From contig CM031866.1 of the NCBI GenBank assembly GCA_018697195.1, forward strand, positions 7,742,198-7,806,197: a DNA stretch of 64,000 bases, in the 5' to 3' direction. Below, piece by piece: positions 36,401 through 50,295 of the stretch. The position numbers were made by a program, and so were the translations under genes. The notes beneath the pieces were generated by a model that saw nothing but the letters and a program-made list of their open reading frames with translations, did no database searches and was not told the origin of the DNA. Source of the stretch: Certhia americana. Taxonomy: Eukaryota; Chordata; Aves; Passeriformes; Certhiidae. The stretch's first letter is position 1. Each line of letters begins with the position of its first letter.

Positions 36401-39400
36401 AAATTAAGTGAAGACACATGAAATGTATTTCAGGAATGAATGTGATGAAACTGATGTATGACACAGGATCCCCTGCTACACAAAAAAAAGTGCTTGGGAG
36501 ATCTTTTATGTGCAAAACATCCTTAAAATGTAAAGAGAACTATCTGGGAAGGTCATACACCACAAAGGTATGGCATCACCAGGAGGACACTGGACTTGTT
36601 GCCAGTCCAGGCAAAACTGGGTATCCTGGTATTCTCACTGCCACCAGGTCTTTACTCGTCTTGGAGTACAGACCCCAACAAAACCAAATTCAGACCCTCC
36701 CTCTTGCTCCAGTTCTCAGCAGAGATACTCACAATTCAAAAAAGCTGAAGAAGCCTATCAAAAGCTTGCACAGAGTGTGTATTTCCTGATTAAACCAAAG
36801 TAATTGACATTACAGGTAAGATTTAGGTCTTACCAAGGACAGCCAGCAAAATCAAAAGAGGTAATTATCTAGGAAATAACAACGCATTGAAGACCAAACA
36901 AGAAAAGAACAATAAAATGGAAAATGGAAAGTCTTTCAAAATAATATGTAACACCATTATCTTAAAACCTTCTTTGCTGCCTGTGAGTTGACTGTGGATG
37001 GAATTTTGAGGAACACCCTGGGATTCACAGCTCATTCAACTTCTGTTGCCCTGCACTGTTCCTGAGAACCAGGAATGTTTTATTTGCAATGCCTTCACTT
37101 GAGATCATTCATCTGCATGCCCTGCTGCCACACAGCTCTTTCCAGGAGCTGCCAACTCTTCAGACCAAGTAGATTTTTCCATGCAGTACATCTCCTTTTT
37201 TACCAATAATTTCTCAAAATTTATATTAAAAAGCATGCACTGTGCACCAAACAGACAGATTGCAATTTAACTAGTGAGTACAGATAAGGGCAATAAGCAA
37301 TTAATGAAAGAAAGTATCCAGGCACCAGGTTTCCTATTTTCCCCCAAAATAAGAAGGGGATGTGTTAAAAACAAAACACAAACCATTAGTGAAATACATG
37401 TTATTACTGCCCATTTATCTCTTTATGAGTAACTGTTTGAGGAGATACAAATACCACAATATTTAGGCACATTTTCTTCCTTGGCACAGGTGGCTGCTGG
37501 AAAATAATCAAGTCATGAAATGCTCCAAGTTCTGCTTTCTGGTGGTTTAATCCTTTAATTTTCCCCTTACTCTTTTATATATGTTTTAAAAACAAATTAA
37601 TACAACAATTTTGAACTATCATGCATCTATGAAACAAAGTGCAGAGGTGGCTCAAGTAAACCTCTCTAAATATCCCTATGAAATTAGTTGTTGAATTTCT
37701 CATCATCTATAAAACACATTTTTCACTGCGTAGATGCAGCTCCCTACTTAAAGGCAGGAAGGCAGTTCTTGGAAATTCTGATTTTTGTTGGTGTATACAC
37801 CTAGGCAAACCCAGCAGGGCCCTCTAAACCTGCCAATCTATCTGCTTCTGTCAAAGCAATTTTGGGATGAGGACAAACAGTGGCAGAGGCAGATGGCAAA
37901 AGTACAGTTTATCAGCAAAGGGACAGCTGAGCAGAGGCACACACCTCCCTAGTGACACACCAAACAACCAGAACCGTGAACCCTGCCCCAAATAAATGTG
38001 ACCTAACATTTTGTGATCAGAGGAGGGACAATGCTATTCTGGAAACGCACAACCACTTCTGAGTAGGGAAGTGTGGAGTTCAGGTCTAAGTGTAGAACCA
38101 CTGCTTGGAAAACAAGCTGTAAACTTCCTTCAAATTGTTCAAGCTTCTTCCAACTGGCAAATTCAACTGAAAATTTTACAAAGAGGTACTTTCCAATGTT
38201 GTCACTATCAGAGAGCAACTTCCTTAATGCTTAAATAGGGTGATGATGAGCAGGCTACAAAATCTGAGAAAGGATTAGATGGGCCAGTCTTGCGTGAATA
38301 GTCACAAAATTTCCTTTAATTCAGTGCCAAAACCAAGAGTATCTGAGGACCAATAATATCACAAGAAACACCATTTCCAGAAGAAAATAGACCTACTATT
38401 TCTCATTAAAAATGAACATACACAAAAAAAGAAGTATTGCAGCAATATTTCCTAAAAGAGCACCTAAGACTGCAGACCCATTTTCTTTTAATGATTTCAT
38501 CTCTTTGGTCCTCTGGGACTTCCAGACATATTGACAAACTAAACTGGTCTAACTACTCTGGCATCTTGGCATGTAATCATTTAAAACAGAGACACTTCCT
38601 AACTTGTGCAAAATTGAAACATTTGTTTGAGAATAATTAGTGCCTTAGCCCAACAATGCTTGGCAGATTTTTCTCATTAGTTGAGAAAAATGATTGAGGC
38701 AGGCAGACAAGCAAGCAGACTTTGTCAGGCATTCTGTGAAAATAATTTGGACCACACACTTGGCTGCAGAGCCAGATAACGTATGTCGTTCTTTGCTAGC
38801 TTAACAGGTAGGATTAAAAAAAAAAACCACAACAAGAAACAACCATCTGGCACATGAGAACTGAATTGAGAAGACTTTTCACATCTTCTAGTGCAACTCT
38901 TCTGTGTTCTCTGTGCAAGCCACAGTGATCAAGTCATCCAGTGTTAGGCCCCAACAAATCACTTATTTTCTTTTCTATTTCCTATTGTACAGTCAGAACC
39001 AGAGCTGAAAATATTCATTGTGAGTCACAGGCTGTGCAGGTCCCAGAACAATATTTGCAGAGTATTCATGCTGTGATAGCCAACTGTGCTTTCCTTCTCC
39101 AGGGATGTTTTAACGTGCAGAGCATACTCAAGGCAAGCTGGGATCAAGGAAATATCAAATCACCACATGTTTTAGTAGGCTGTACAACTTCCAGACATGT
39201 TTCCTTTCTGAGGTCCTTCCAGAAATCAGACTACTAACAAACAAAGACAAAGCTCAAGGTGCCAGGTAACTTTAGCAAACCAGATTTCACAGGATTCATT
39301 CCATAAATGTAGCTATTTGCTGTTTCAAGTTAAACATTCATATATCAATGCAACTAAATTAGGCACAGGATATAGAAAAAAGCTTTTTTTTCGACCAGTT

Positions 39401-41656
39401 ATATCAAGAACTTCTAGAGTTCAATTTGCACTATTTCAGTGAGAAAGCAAATTTCAGGTTTCAACATGAATTTACAAAGAAAATCAACTGGTCAAACCAT
39501 CAGATGTAAAGTGATATAGCACAATTTATGGAAGTCAAATTATTAAATAATTACTTTTGCTAGCAACATTTACATATTTCCCATGTCTGCCTGCAGCCTT
39601 TAAGTAGCCATTTGGCCTATTATGCTCAGATAACCACCTGGAACTCCTTCTTGGGAAAGTTCCCAAGTCTAGACACTAAAAATCACATATGTTTCCAATT
39701 ATAAGGAACTATTACTATAAGGCCGACATAAATCTCCTATATCAACAATCAGTTGCCAATTATATCACATTCCACAATATGTCTTCTTGCTATAACTAAT
39801 TTATGAAATGCTTAGCCTAGAAAAATCAATAAAATTAGAAGAAAAGAAGAAGTAAAAATATCAGACCATGACATTAGGGTGAACATTTGAACCCAAATGT
39901 TAGTTTTGGGTGGAAAAAAAGCTGCAATGAACTGGACCAACAGAACTATAAATTGTACAATATAAAAAGCTTCTTTGTGCAAACAGTGTTGGCTGTTATC
40001 CACAGTATCCATCACACTCATTCCTGCATCAGGCAACAAGATTCTTTAAAAAACATTTTAACAAGAAATTGGTGGGGTTTTGACATTGCTATGTCACACT
40101 TTCACTACAGAAGAGGCCAGAACTACTGTAAGTTTTTGAACATTGTAACAAAATCCAGGATATCTGTTCTGCTTTCTGCCAATCATTTTTAAGTACTTTT
40201 ACCATGGTTGTAAACAGCAATCACTAAAGATCCGCTGATTTTTAGGAAACTCTAGAAAACTAAGATGATTCAAAATGTGATTAGTGGGAAAGCAGCCTTT
40301 ACCAAAAGCAAACTGCATACAGGAAAAATGACATTTTATACATAATATATATATATATAGATAGAGGGAAATACCACACTTTACAGGACTAGTAAAAAAA
40401 CTAGTAAAAAGTATTAGAGCTTTTTCCCTTTGTGTTTCCCACTGAGTGGATTGATTCATCTGCTTTCTATAACCAAGCAGTATCACCTTAATTTTTATGG
40501 ATATTACTATATTAATTTAAGCACCATTGAATTCTTTATGAAGAATTATCTTTTTTTTTCTCAGTAGAAATAGTGTCATTTCAGTTTTAAGTTATGAATT
40601 TGTTCTGAAAATGATGGGAAGAGCATCCAGTAATAAAAGGATTGAAACCTTTCTTTCCAGGACTAGTGACTCCTGAAGATTACAGTCCCTCTTTCCAGGC
40701 AAATCAATCAACATTTTCAGATTATATGTTATCAAATGTATTAGCTTGTTTTGTTGGCAGTATCTTAGATAGAAAGCATTAAATACAAGCAACAAAAAAC
40801 TGTTTTCTATGTTTCCTTGTTTTGTTCTGACCAGCAAGTAAAGCTGATCAAGAATTTTTTTTGGTCTATCAATTCTGAAAGGAAAATCTCAGGTCCTGCC
40901 CAGATTTTGTCATGACAACATTAATTTCAGCACTAAGTCCAACTTAAATTTGGTCTAAAGAGGAACAAGAGCTTCAAGTCCCTCCTTTGCTATATTCAGA
41001 CTTTCTTGGTCCAGACTACTGTAATATATTCTACTGGAATGTTCCCCTTTCACAAACAACCAATATGCAATAATGGAAAAGTAGATCTAACTACATCCAC
41101 CATGGAGGACAATCTTTTGCACTCTAAATCAGACTAATCCCATGTACCTCTAGACCTCTGCTGGAATACCTCAGCATCTCCTGTTGTCAGCACTTGCATA
41201 AAAATAAAAAACAAGAAGAGCAAAACTCTACAAAGCTGTCTTCTGAAATTACCAGAGAAAAGTTTAGTATGTGATTGCGTTTAAGTTCAACAAATTCCTG
41301 ACTTTCTGATGAGTGTAAAACATTCTAGGGAAAATTATACTTGTCAAATTGCCAGAAGTTTGTTTGGTTTTTTTTTTTTTTCCCCTAAATACCATAAATT
41401 GCAATGAAGGTTGGTCAAAATCTTAATTTCAGCAACAGTTAAGAATTGGAAATACTTCTGATAGATGAAAAATACACAACATTAAGGCTGAAGTTTTTCT
41501 CCTTCACACTCATTAGTAAGCTCCTTGGAACACAGGAGTCGCCTCAATGACATGTTTCAGTAGGAATTATCTGGCATGAGACTTACATTAATAAAAAAAA
41601 GGAATATTATCTTCCTTTATAGGATTTTCCACAATATATTCAGCAAAGCAATAGTG
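33479..41656. other. Unassigned non-coding tract (8 kb)
   Basis: There is no recognisable gene or transposon. The clearest open frame is at 36418-36789 (123 codons). An overlapping frame ends with a KKAEEAYQKLAQSVYF stretch shortly before a donor-like CAG|GTAAGA at about 36816-36824. Neither is recognised. Simple sequence: A11 at 38816-38826, (AT)n at 40345-40359, a 12-bp tandem (actagtaaaaaa-type) at 40388-40411 and T14 at 41368-41381. Confidence 0.5.
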
Positions 41657-41692
41657 AAAAAAAAAACCAAAGCGAGGGGCGGGGGGGGGGGG
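41657..41692. repeat. A10 / G-run tract with G12
   Basis: A10 at 41657-41666 is followed by GGGG at 41676-41679, then C and G12 at 41681-41692. Long G tracts can form intramolecular quadruplexes and are error-prone in sequencing, so the true length may differ. Confidence 0.85.
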
Positions 41693-44600
41693 AATTTTGG
41701 GACAGGAGTTTCAAAGTCAGTATTCTTTTCTCAGTATTTGGGGTCTTTAAATCTTCAAAGCATGGAGATGTCAGCACATACATTTTATTTGAGAGGTCCA
41801 TCAGTAGTAAAATATGGAGAGTAGTTATCACCTTTCACACCTCAGAAGTGATTCCAAAGAGTTCTGAGCAGCTCACCTGTTGATGAGACAGCAACAACAA
41901 AACACTTTGGTACATTCTGCAACCATTAACTTAGGAACAGTGCACATTCAATTTTGTCCTTCATTCTTCCTCTTGAAATGGAATTATCCTCTGGGTTAAA
42001 GTATCTGGTTGTATAAACAGCTCATTTGAAGTTTAGCCAAAAAAAAACCCTTAGAAAAGCACAAATGAATTGTTTTAAACAAATTTAAGTGTTCCCCCAA
42101 ACAAAGGATGGTTTTAAAACCCACAATTTCTTAGTATTATTGTCAGATTAAACTCAATATAATTAAAAAACAAACAATTATCATAATGTTAATTTAATGG
42201 ACAGCACAGTAATTCATCTCTTTTCTTGCTTCTTAATTATTCACCTTATAACACCAAGTTACATTACTACTTACCTTCAAGCAATTCCTGAAAACAACAT
42301 TGTGTCAGGCAGAGGAACTTTGAGGTGTTTTTAATGATATCTTCAAAGAGCAAAAACTTGGCACAGTAATGAAAAAGAAAATTCATGCTTAATCTGAAAA
42401 AAAAAATTGGATTAAGATTAATCATTCAAAAGCAAAACACACTTGCTTTTTATGTTTTAAGAACTTTATATACTGGGTAGTTTTGCATTAATGGCCTCAC
42501 TTCTGTTAACAACTTAAAACTTTATATATTTTAAATCACTCCAACTGACCTTTTTCAGATTTGTGTTCTAAAGGAAATTCCCTAAACATCCAAGGAAGTC
42601 CCTCTTTTATGACAAGTAGCCTTGTATTTCAGAATTATTTTTTTCCATACGTATATAGGGCTTAGTACTAATACAAGATCACTAATGGCTAAATCCCATT
42701 GACTTCCAGTTAAATACAGACTTCCCACCTACCAGGGTTACTTTTGAAAGTACACAGATATCCAAAAATACAGATCAATAACTGCATTTTCAAGAGTACA
42801 TAATGGTTTAGACCATATTTCATACATTCTTATGGGTACTAGATAGCTTACCTGATGAAATCCTTCTGAAAATCCTAGAAGGTGCCTGCAAGTGGGAATT
42901 TTAATCCCAATCCTTCCTCTCCATGAGTGCTTCATTTTACATGCATTACTCTTTGAACACCACTACTCATTTTTTATCATTTAAATTTTTAAGTCTGCAG
43001 TACAAATATCTGCATATACTGTCTTACAGCTGTACTAGCTAGGTGCAGTTGATTATTTTTTAATAATATGAGGAATTAGGTTATGACATAAAAATAAAGC
43101 AGCAAAATCTCAAAAACTTTCATTGATTTGACAGAAAGAACTGCAGTTGGGAGACTGTGAGAAGGTGGTTGTTTTGATTTTCCTAACCCACAGAAATGCA
43201 ATATTTAGTAGCAGCATGTGACAATTGCATTGGCAGCATTTCCAGAAACCACAGACGTGCCCATGCCCCACCCACTGTGCCAAACAAGACACTCAGTACT
43301 CCAACACCAGGTGGGGAAAAAGGACTTCAAGACAGGGAGAAATAAGGATTGATCCTCTGCCCACTGCAGGCAGCGAGGATTTTATCACTGCATTACAAAT
43401 AGTAGAACCATTAATTGGGTTACCTGCAAGACAGAGCATGAGAGCTCTTAAAAAGAAAGGTAGGATAAAATAAAAACCAGCACTGATGTGTCAGTAACCA
43501 TAATACAATCAGGGATAATTTGTGACCTAATTGAGAAACAGAGGCAGGGATATAAATTTCCCCAGTGTTGTATGAAACATTAGATGCACACCCTAATAAA
43601 GATGATGAGATTTGTGTCTCTAATTTGGCCTGATGTGCACAAACTTTCCTATCCTCAAATATTTCTGCAAGTACATTTTTCAAGTTCTCAGCAAAGGAAG
43701 AAGTGCAGATTATGTGGCTTGGGATGAAACGAGCTATTCATCAATAAATACAGCAGCAGTAATAAGCAATGAAATTAGCTGGGGTAGGGCATAACTAGCA
43801 AATAAAAGAGAGAGAGAGAAAGGCAGAAGAGGTGATGCTAAGGATACACAGTTAACATGATGAAAAATGAATGATAAATAGGGAGAGGCACAGACTGTGA
43901 AAAAGGAAGGTGTCATTCACCAGTAGTGACACACTAACACACATTGCCAGGATGGATGGACTCAGGGATCAGACAAGGCACAAGGAGCAGCTGCACGTGT
44001 ATGTTACTGACAGACAGACAGACCTGAGAGACACCAAATGCTTATTTCACCCCAGTGTGAGCAGGGGTGGACAGATGACTGATTCCTAAAATAGGACTAT
44101 GGCCTGCTAAGAGAAGGAACTGAAATGCTGTAGGAACTTTGGCTCATATAGTTGCAGATGCTGTTTTAATCTAAGAAATAATACAACATTCCAAACTCTC
44201 AATGAGAAAGAAATTACCTTCCAGACTCCTCAGGAATTAAACTGGGAAAGCAAGCAGATATTTACATTTCTGGTTAGACATAGATCCCTCAAGAGGAGAG
44301 TGGTAGCAAAACAGAGAAAAGCTCATTTTTCCTAGAGCTAAATCCTGACTGAAGAAAAATCCGTCACATTTACTTCAGAGACCTGCCTTCACCAAGCAAG
44401 GAAAACAAATAAAATCTTACTTTTTGCAAGAAAGCAAAATTCTAATAAAAAGCATTAAGTCAAACTCTTCTAGTTTTCCATACTCTCAAGTAAACCTCCA
44501 CACACTGGCTGCCAAATACCACCTGAGGCAATCCTGTGTCTCTTCTACAATGCTCAGCAAGCCAGTGGAACAGTAAATGAAAGACAGTATATGAGTTGTT

Positions 44601-44957
44601 GTAGGGTACTCCAAAGGACATTGAAAAAGGGAAAATCACAGAGAAAAATTGGATTTTTCTAAGTTTAACTTAGATATCAAAACAGAAACTTACATTTTAA
44701 ATCACCAATGAGAAGTATAAACCTGAGGGAACAACAAGCAAATGATTTTTATAGCATAGTGTGCCTTACAATGCCCTTTTCAATTGTTTTCATTGCAGTG
44801 GGGAAAATCCCACATGCTCCAATGGAGGACAGGTTCACCTTTCAGGTTTACTATAAATAGGAAAAAAAAAAAAAATCACCTGTTATAAACACTCAATATT
44901 CTGAGAAAGAAGTCAGACAAAGAGCAGGAGCACAAACAGATAAGCCAAGCTGAAACA
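41693..44957. other. Unassigned tract with short microsatellites
   Basis: No gene is recognised. Simple repeats: (AG)n at 43807-43819, (GACA)n at 44009-44023 and A14 at 44862-44875. A strong minus-strand donor (CAG|GTAAGC) lies near 42849-42857 and another (AAG|GTAAGT) near 42268-42276. The implied exons would be very short (34 and 13 nt), so I do not call them. Confidence 0.5.
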
Positions 44958-45353
44958 ATGCAGCAGGTTTCACCTCTTCACTTCCAGAGAATATCTAAGT
45001 CATCCTACCTTCCAACTCAGGAACCTGCCACTACCACTAGATCAAAGACATTGAGGACTTGCTTTGTATTATTCACAACACTCAGATTAGAAAGCTCCTG
45101 GGAGGAGACATGCACACCACTGTCTGAGAGATCCCTCGGAGCCTTGGGTGCTGCCTGGAGGATATCCCTGCACAGAACACTCAGCACTGGCACATCAGCT
45201 AAATTGGGTGGAAAAGCAAATGGCACGAAGCAAAGGAACCCACTCAGATGTGCTTTGTCAGGAGAGGGCTCAGATGTGAACTCATGCAGCTCTGAGGGAG
45301 GACTGCAAACATCTGGTAGGGCTCGACTCACTGGTGGGAGGCAGCTTCTTTAA
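44958..45353. other. GC-richer block with open frames on both strands
   Basis: A plus-strand frame of 131 codons (44958-45353) and a minus-strand frame of 104 codons (45017-45331) cover the same DNA. Neither peptide is recognised and neither has splice-like ends. The block is richer in G and C than its surroundings, which alone lengthens open frames. It may be an unrecognised retroposed piece or a conserved element. Confidence 0.2.
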
Positions 45354-46898
45354 ACTGTTCCAACAGCAAAAAATAGTTTCCAGACGAGCTTTGACTTTCT
45401 AGGAGAATTCCCCAAGGGTGGAGAAGCCACCACATGATATTTCATGGAATTAGATCAGCAATTTTCTAGTGCTTGTATGGCAATTGGTACAGCAGGGTAT
45501 GGAAAGAGCAACCACTTCAGTATGTGGGCAATACCTCAAACAGCTAGAAATACATTAAACCAGTTTTTATTTAACGCTACTCTTACACCAGGATGAGACT
45601 TGGCCTGAATGTACTCAACATTCAGTTGAGTACAAGATGGTTTACAAAATTTTTTCCTTCTAAACTTGAAGGGGAAAGGGAGTCAGAACTGGCGATGTAA
45701 CAGATATTATAGCAGCACCCTTTAGAGAGGATGCACCAATATTCACAAGAATTTGTGAATGTCTTGTAACTCAGGATGTGCCTGGTAAGAATTCTCGACA
45801 TCTGGTTATGTCTGAGTCCAACATCTCTGAGGTCTGAGCCACTGGGATTTTCACAAAGCATCTGCAAAATATTGCCTGGCTGCCCTCCAGCTACTGAGAC
45901 TCTCAGGACTGTGTCTGGCAGGACAGACCAGGCAGTGTGTCTTCACAAAAACGTGCTGTAATTAAGAGAAATCACTCACAAGGTAACAGCATAAAAGAAA
46001 AAGAGGCAGACTGGCAGGACAGTGAGTTTCAGGACCATATGAAGCCATTAATCAGCGTAAGGAATGAGCTTCAGGGTCACTACAGACAAAATCCCAAAGC
46101 AGTCAGATCATAGCAGGAAGAGAGTAATTTCAGCTGATCCAATGAACTGGGGAGCAGCTCTCAGGTGGTTGTAATCACTGAGGATGGGTGAACAGCTTTT
46201 GATATCAGCCATTACACACATCCCTCCAGATAAAGAGTTGCTCATCTCACATGTTCCTGTTTTAGGGATGCATGAGAATAAACTGTGGCAAACACTATAA
46301 TAATCCATCTCACTTTTGAGCACACTTGAAAGGCCAGTAAATTTAAAATTAAAAATAAATAAAATGGAAAAGCCATTCTTACTTTAAAATTTACCTGCCA
46401 AACCTTTGTCAAAACCTAATATATCCACCAACATCTGTTTAGTCTTTGGCATTAAAAATGCTTCTGCAATTTTAATTACTAACATTTGAAAAACCAGTGA
46501 CAAGGAACCGGACAGTTTATTTTACCCATAAATGCAAGTAGTGGGCAGGAACATGAAGGAATTTATCTCAAGCTTAATCCTAGGGGAAACATTTATATGT
46601 AGAAAAAAATCATAAATCTTAAATTACTGATATTTACTTGTGAGGCAAATCAACTTAAAAATGGTTAAAGAAATGCTGAAAACCATCATGACTACTATGA
46701 AGAATTCAAAGCAGTTTTTTTCTAAGAGAAGCTCAACTATAAATTTCAATTTTTAATAATTGGCTGAAAAACTGCACTAGAAAATTATATAAAAGATAAA
46801 CTGCTTTGTCATCTGTGGTTTGAAACTAAAGCATGGAGGTGGCTCCTGGCTTCATCTGAGGGGCAAAGTTAGAAAATTGATGCCCAGGTGTCACAGAC
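45354..46898. other. Unassigned AT-rich tract
   Basis: No gene, repeat family or notable motif beyond short A/T-rich runs (such as 46340-46365). Confidence 0.55.
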
Positions 46899-46923
46899 TG
46901 CCCCAGCAGGGACAGCTGGGGCA
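46899..46923. other. GC-rich perfect hairpin
   Basis: TGCCCCAGC (46899-46907) and GCTGGGGCA (46915-46923) are exact reverse complements with a 7-base loop. Seven of the nine pairs are G-C, so the stem would be stable in RNA or single-stranded DNA. It is too short for a microRNA precursor, and no adjacent U-tract suggests a terminator. Confidence 0.75.
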
Positions 46924-49900
46924 TGAGCCCCCTCTCATCTGCTGAACGATTGCCAGGAGAGACAAACTCCTTGGACACTAAAATCCCCACACCCTCAGAG
47001 TGCCAGTCTGCCACGGATGTGGGCTCTTTTGAAAACAAAGGCAAGAGTACTTGCTGTGAGGACCAGCAGATGAATATAAAATTAAAAATTAAGATGATAC
47101 TGCCCACTCATATTTGTTTTAAAAATCACTGAGTGACCCACTGTAAGAGCAGGTTTGCATACTTAGCTCCATTTAATTTCATATTTCCATGTCTGTTCTT
47201 TTATCACTGTTGCTAATTACATCCTTGAGCATATTTCCACCAGCATAATGTTTCTGCACATCTCCTTTTGGCCAGGGACTGTTGCAGAAAATTCCATTGC
47301 TTTTCTTGGGGATTCTTCCATTGCCCAAAGATTCCTTCTGTCTTATCCTGGACAGAATTCCTCCAGACCTTGGGACAAAAAGGCAAAGTGGGATAGTGAA
47401 AAAACAGGATCACTTGCAACAGAAGCAGAAGAAAACTTCTTGATAAGATGTTCCCACTTCATTCAGGGGGAAAATATTCCCAAAAAAGCCAGGAAACCAA
47501 TTTCTGCTTAAACGAGCCTTGGCAAAATCCTTACATGAGAGATGTTTCGGAAATACAGACTCTCTGAAAGGTGAGCACTGCACTCACCAGGACCTATTGA
47601 TTTCTTGCTAGAGCCTCAGAAGCCAACATTTCCTCAAAATACCAATGCTAAAAAATAGATCATTTTGTGGAGAATTTGGACTTGGCCAAAACCTGCAACA
47701 CCTGGCTGGATCAAATACTGAATGTTTATTGTTTGGGGGTTTTGCCAATAAGATGCAATGCAAGCATTTTCTCAGCATATCTAATATGTGCTATTTCCAT
47801 GAGACCCTTTGTTCCAATGAAAGCACAAAATGGATTAAAATAAACAGAAAAATAATTTCTTATGCCATCTGGAAATTATTCTGATCCTTGCTACTTACGA
47901 CAATAGTAAGGACAGATGTTTCAATTGTCTGGGGAGAGCTTGATTTGTGTGTGTGTTTTATTTTGTGTGAGGATTTAGGTTCTGAGGGCTTTGTTTGTTA
48001 GTTCTTAAACAATTTTTTCCTTAAAAGCTGATCTAGTTGGTTCCCTGTGGCAGCAGGATAGAACTATCTCAGTTAATCACATGGCACTACTGCTGCAGAC
48101 AAGAAATGTCATTAACAATCCTCAGAGTCAGTTTATCAAAGAACCACTTAATCTAACATACATTAAACATCAGCTACTGAACATAAGTTCATACTAATTT
48201 CAACCTAATTGGAATCACAATGCAAATCCTCTACCTTGTTACAGGCTGCAGAAGGAAAGCTGCAGAGAAGTAGATTTGATTAACCAAATACACCACAGAA
48301 GAAGAACATATAAAAATTGGTCCTGCTCTGCCCAGAGCTCTTTGTAGGCAACTCCCTGCTGAAGATTCCAAGGGCTGTAATTACCTGGCAGACAAAAAAA
48401 AATTGACTCAGAGGACGATCCCTCCAAGTTTTTTACATATAACTCGGTAGACAGTTTCCAGGTAACTGGAATCAAGACTGGAATATCTTCATCTCATATG
48501 GTCATATTACAGTTTTATTTGGGTTTTTTTTCTGATTTAGTGTAGCTCAAGTGCAGTGCTCACCAAAGTTAGTTCACACAATTGGAATTCAAAGGAAAAT
48601 TTTCTAAAATGCTGTGGTGGAAATATAAATTGAACACTGATCCATAATTCATTTAAGCAAAAATTATTTCAGAAATAAAACCATATTTAACATCTCAATC
48701 TAATTACAAAATTAATTAATTAAATGTATGAAATATGTTTGGAATTTCTCTAGGGTTTAATATTTTCTAGACTCTATGCAAGCAACCTCATTGGAAAATA
48801 TTGTATGTAACAGGTAAAAAGTGGCTGAAAGATGAGTCAAATATGTCTAATCACAGAATAGCATCAATTTCAATTTACCCTGTATGCAAATAGGTATAAA
48901 GGAAAAGACACCTGAAGAGTATCACTGAACATTGTGATCTATTGCACAAGTGAGAGGGCAATAAACCCATTATATTAATCATAATAATCATAATATAAAA
49001 TCATACTATATTAATTAATAATAAATAACAATGGGCAGGAGCTGGCCTATCAGGATTCACCTTAGAACAATCCACCTCAGCCTGAACCAGCCCATTCTTG
49101 GCTCCTGGTCCTGTGGAGTGTGAACACTGAGAACCAGCCCTGCAGACTGGTGACCTGCAACAGCAGCAGCCCCAACCTCCTGCCACCCCCCAGGGCTGAC
49201 AGAACCTCCTGAAGGACAAGATTCCAATAATAAGGAATTTCCAGGCACATGTTCAAGAGCTTCCATGCTGGTTGCGTTGATTTGTGATTTTAATGCCTGA
49301 GAGTTATTGCAAATCATTGCATTTCTGACTTGTGCTTATTTACGGCCAATTCCAATCAATGAAAATCTGAGAGAGTTACACTGGCTACTGTCCGAAAGAG
49401 TAGGAGTAAAGTGCATTTTATGGTTTATTAATAACTGTGATCCAGTGGTTAATCCCTTACAACACAATCACAAGCATAGCCACTGCTTTCCAGTATATTT
49501 GCCAAAGAAACCAAGTGTTAATAAAAGGCTATTTCACTATTGCTTCTGGTTTAAGCCATTGCTGGAAGGCAGAAGGAAGCTATTAATTTTTTTTTTCTTT
49601 TCACAAATTATAAAATCTGCAAATTATTAGAGTGCAAATTAACAAGTTTCTATTGTGTCTAGTTTATGTATATTTAAACCCTACTTTATTGGCTCTTAAT
49701 TAAATACATATAAGGAATCTCAGTTTGAAATACCACCACACTCTCCTAATCCCTTCATTATTTTCTCTACACAGTCCTTTTCTGATTTCCCATTTCAAAT
49801 GTTTTTCTTTGTAAGCATTTTAAAACTAGCTTTTACTATTTCTACTTTCTAATTGCAAGCATTCTAAGATATTAATGTACCCTAATAGAGCCTCCTTCTT

Positions 49901-50295
49901 TGCAAGTACTGTTTCTAAACACATGAGAACTGAGGTGACAGCATAAAGACCTCACTATAAACCATTAAAGAAACTTGCATCAGAAGCAGAAAAGAGGTCA
50001 GATGAGAAGGGAGTTGATGGACTCTGTTTGGACAAGGAAACGAGTTTCTTAGGTATAAAAATGATTTTCAAAGCAGTGATAAACTCTATATATAATTTAG
50101 TTCAAATTCAACAGATACCTTTGGCCGAAAAAAAACAATGAAGGGAAAGGCTCAGAAATGTCATAGCTGTTATTTCTGACACACCTGCACTCTTTCAGGC
50201 TAGACTGACAAACAGATGTTGGCCTTCCTACACTCTGCCCTGATTGCTCAGGCACTCCAAGGGCAGCTGAAAGCAGGACTATAGTCTGTGCCAGG
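46924..50295. other. Unassigned tract
   Basis: No gene is recognised. Short (GT)n lies at about 47946-47956 and an AT-rich ATAATC-type low-complexity stretch at about 48965-49030. A GC-richer block at 49030-49220 (with CAGCAGCAGC and a C6 run) is unassigned, and T10 lies at 49587-49596. Confidence 0.55.

Noticed and set aside
40199..40486. Minus-strand frame with Tyr/Ile repeat (YLYIYIL)
   Set aside because: The repeat is a translation of the (AT)n microsatellite at 40345-40359.
42268..42857. Two strong minus-strand donors (AAG|GTAAGT and CAG|GTAAGC)
   Set aside because: The nearest acceptors give exons of only 13 and 34 nt, so chance donors are more likely.
2845..44860. Three perfect MEF2-type 10-mers (2845-2854, 15554-15563, 44851-44860)
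   Set aside because: One to two are expected by chance in 64 kb of AT-rich DNA, and they are not clustered.
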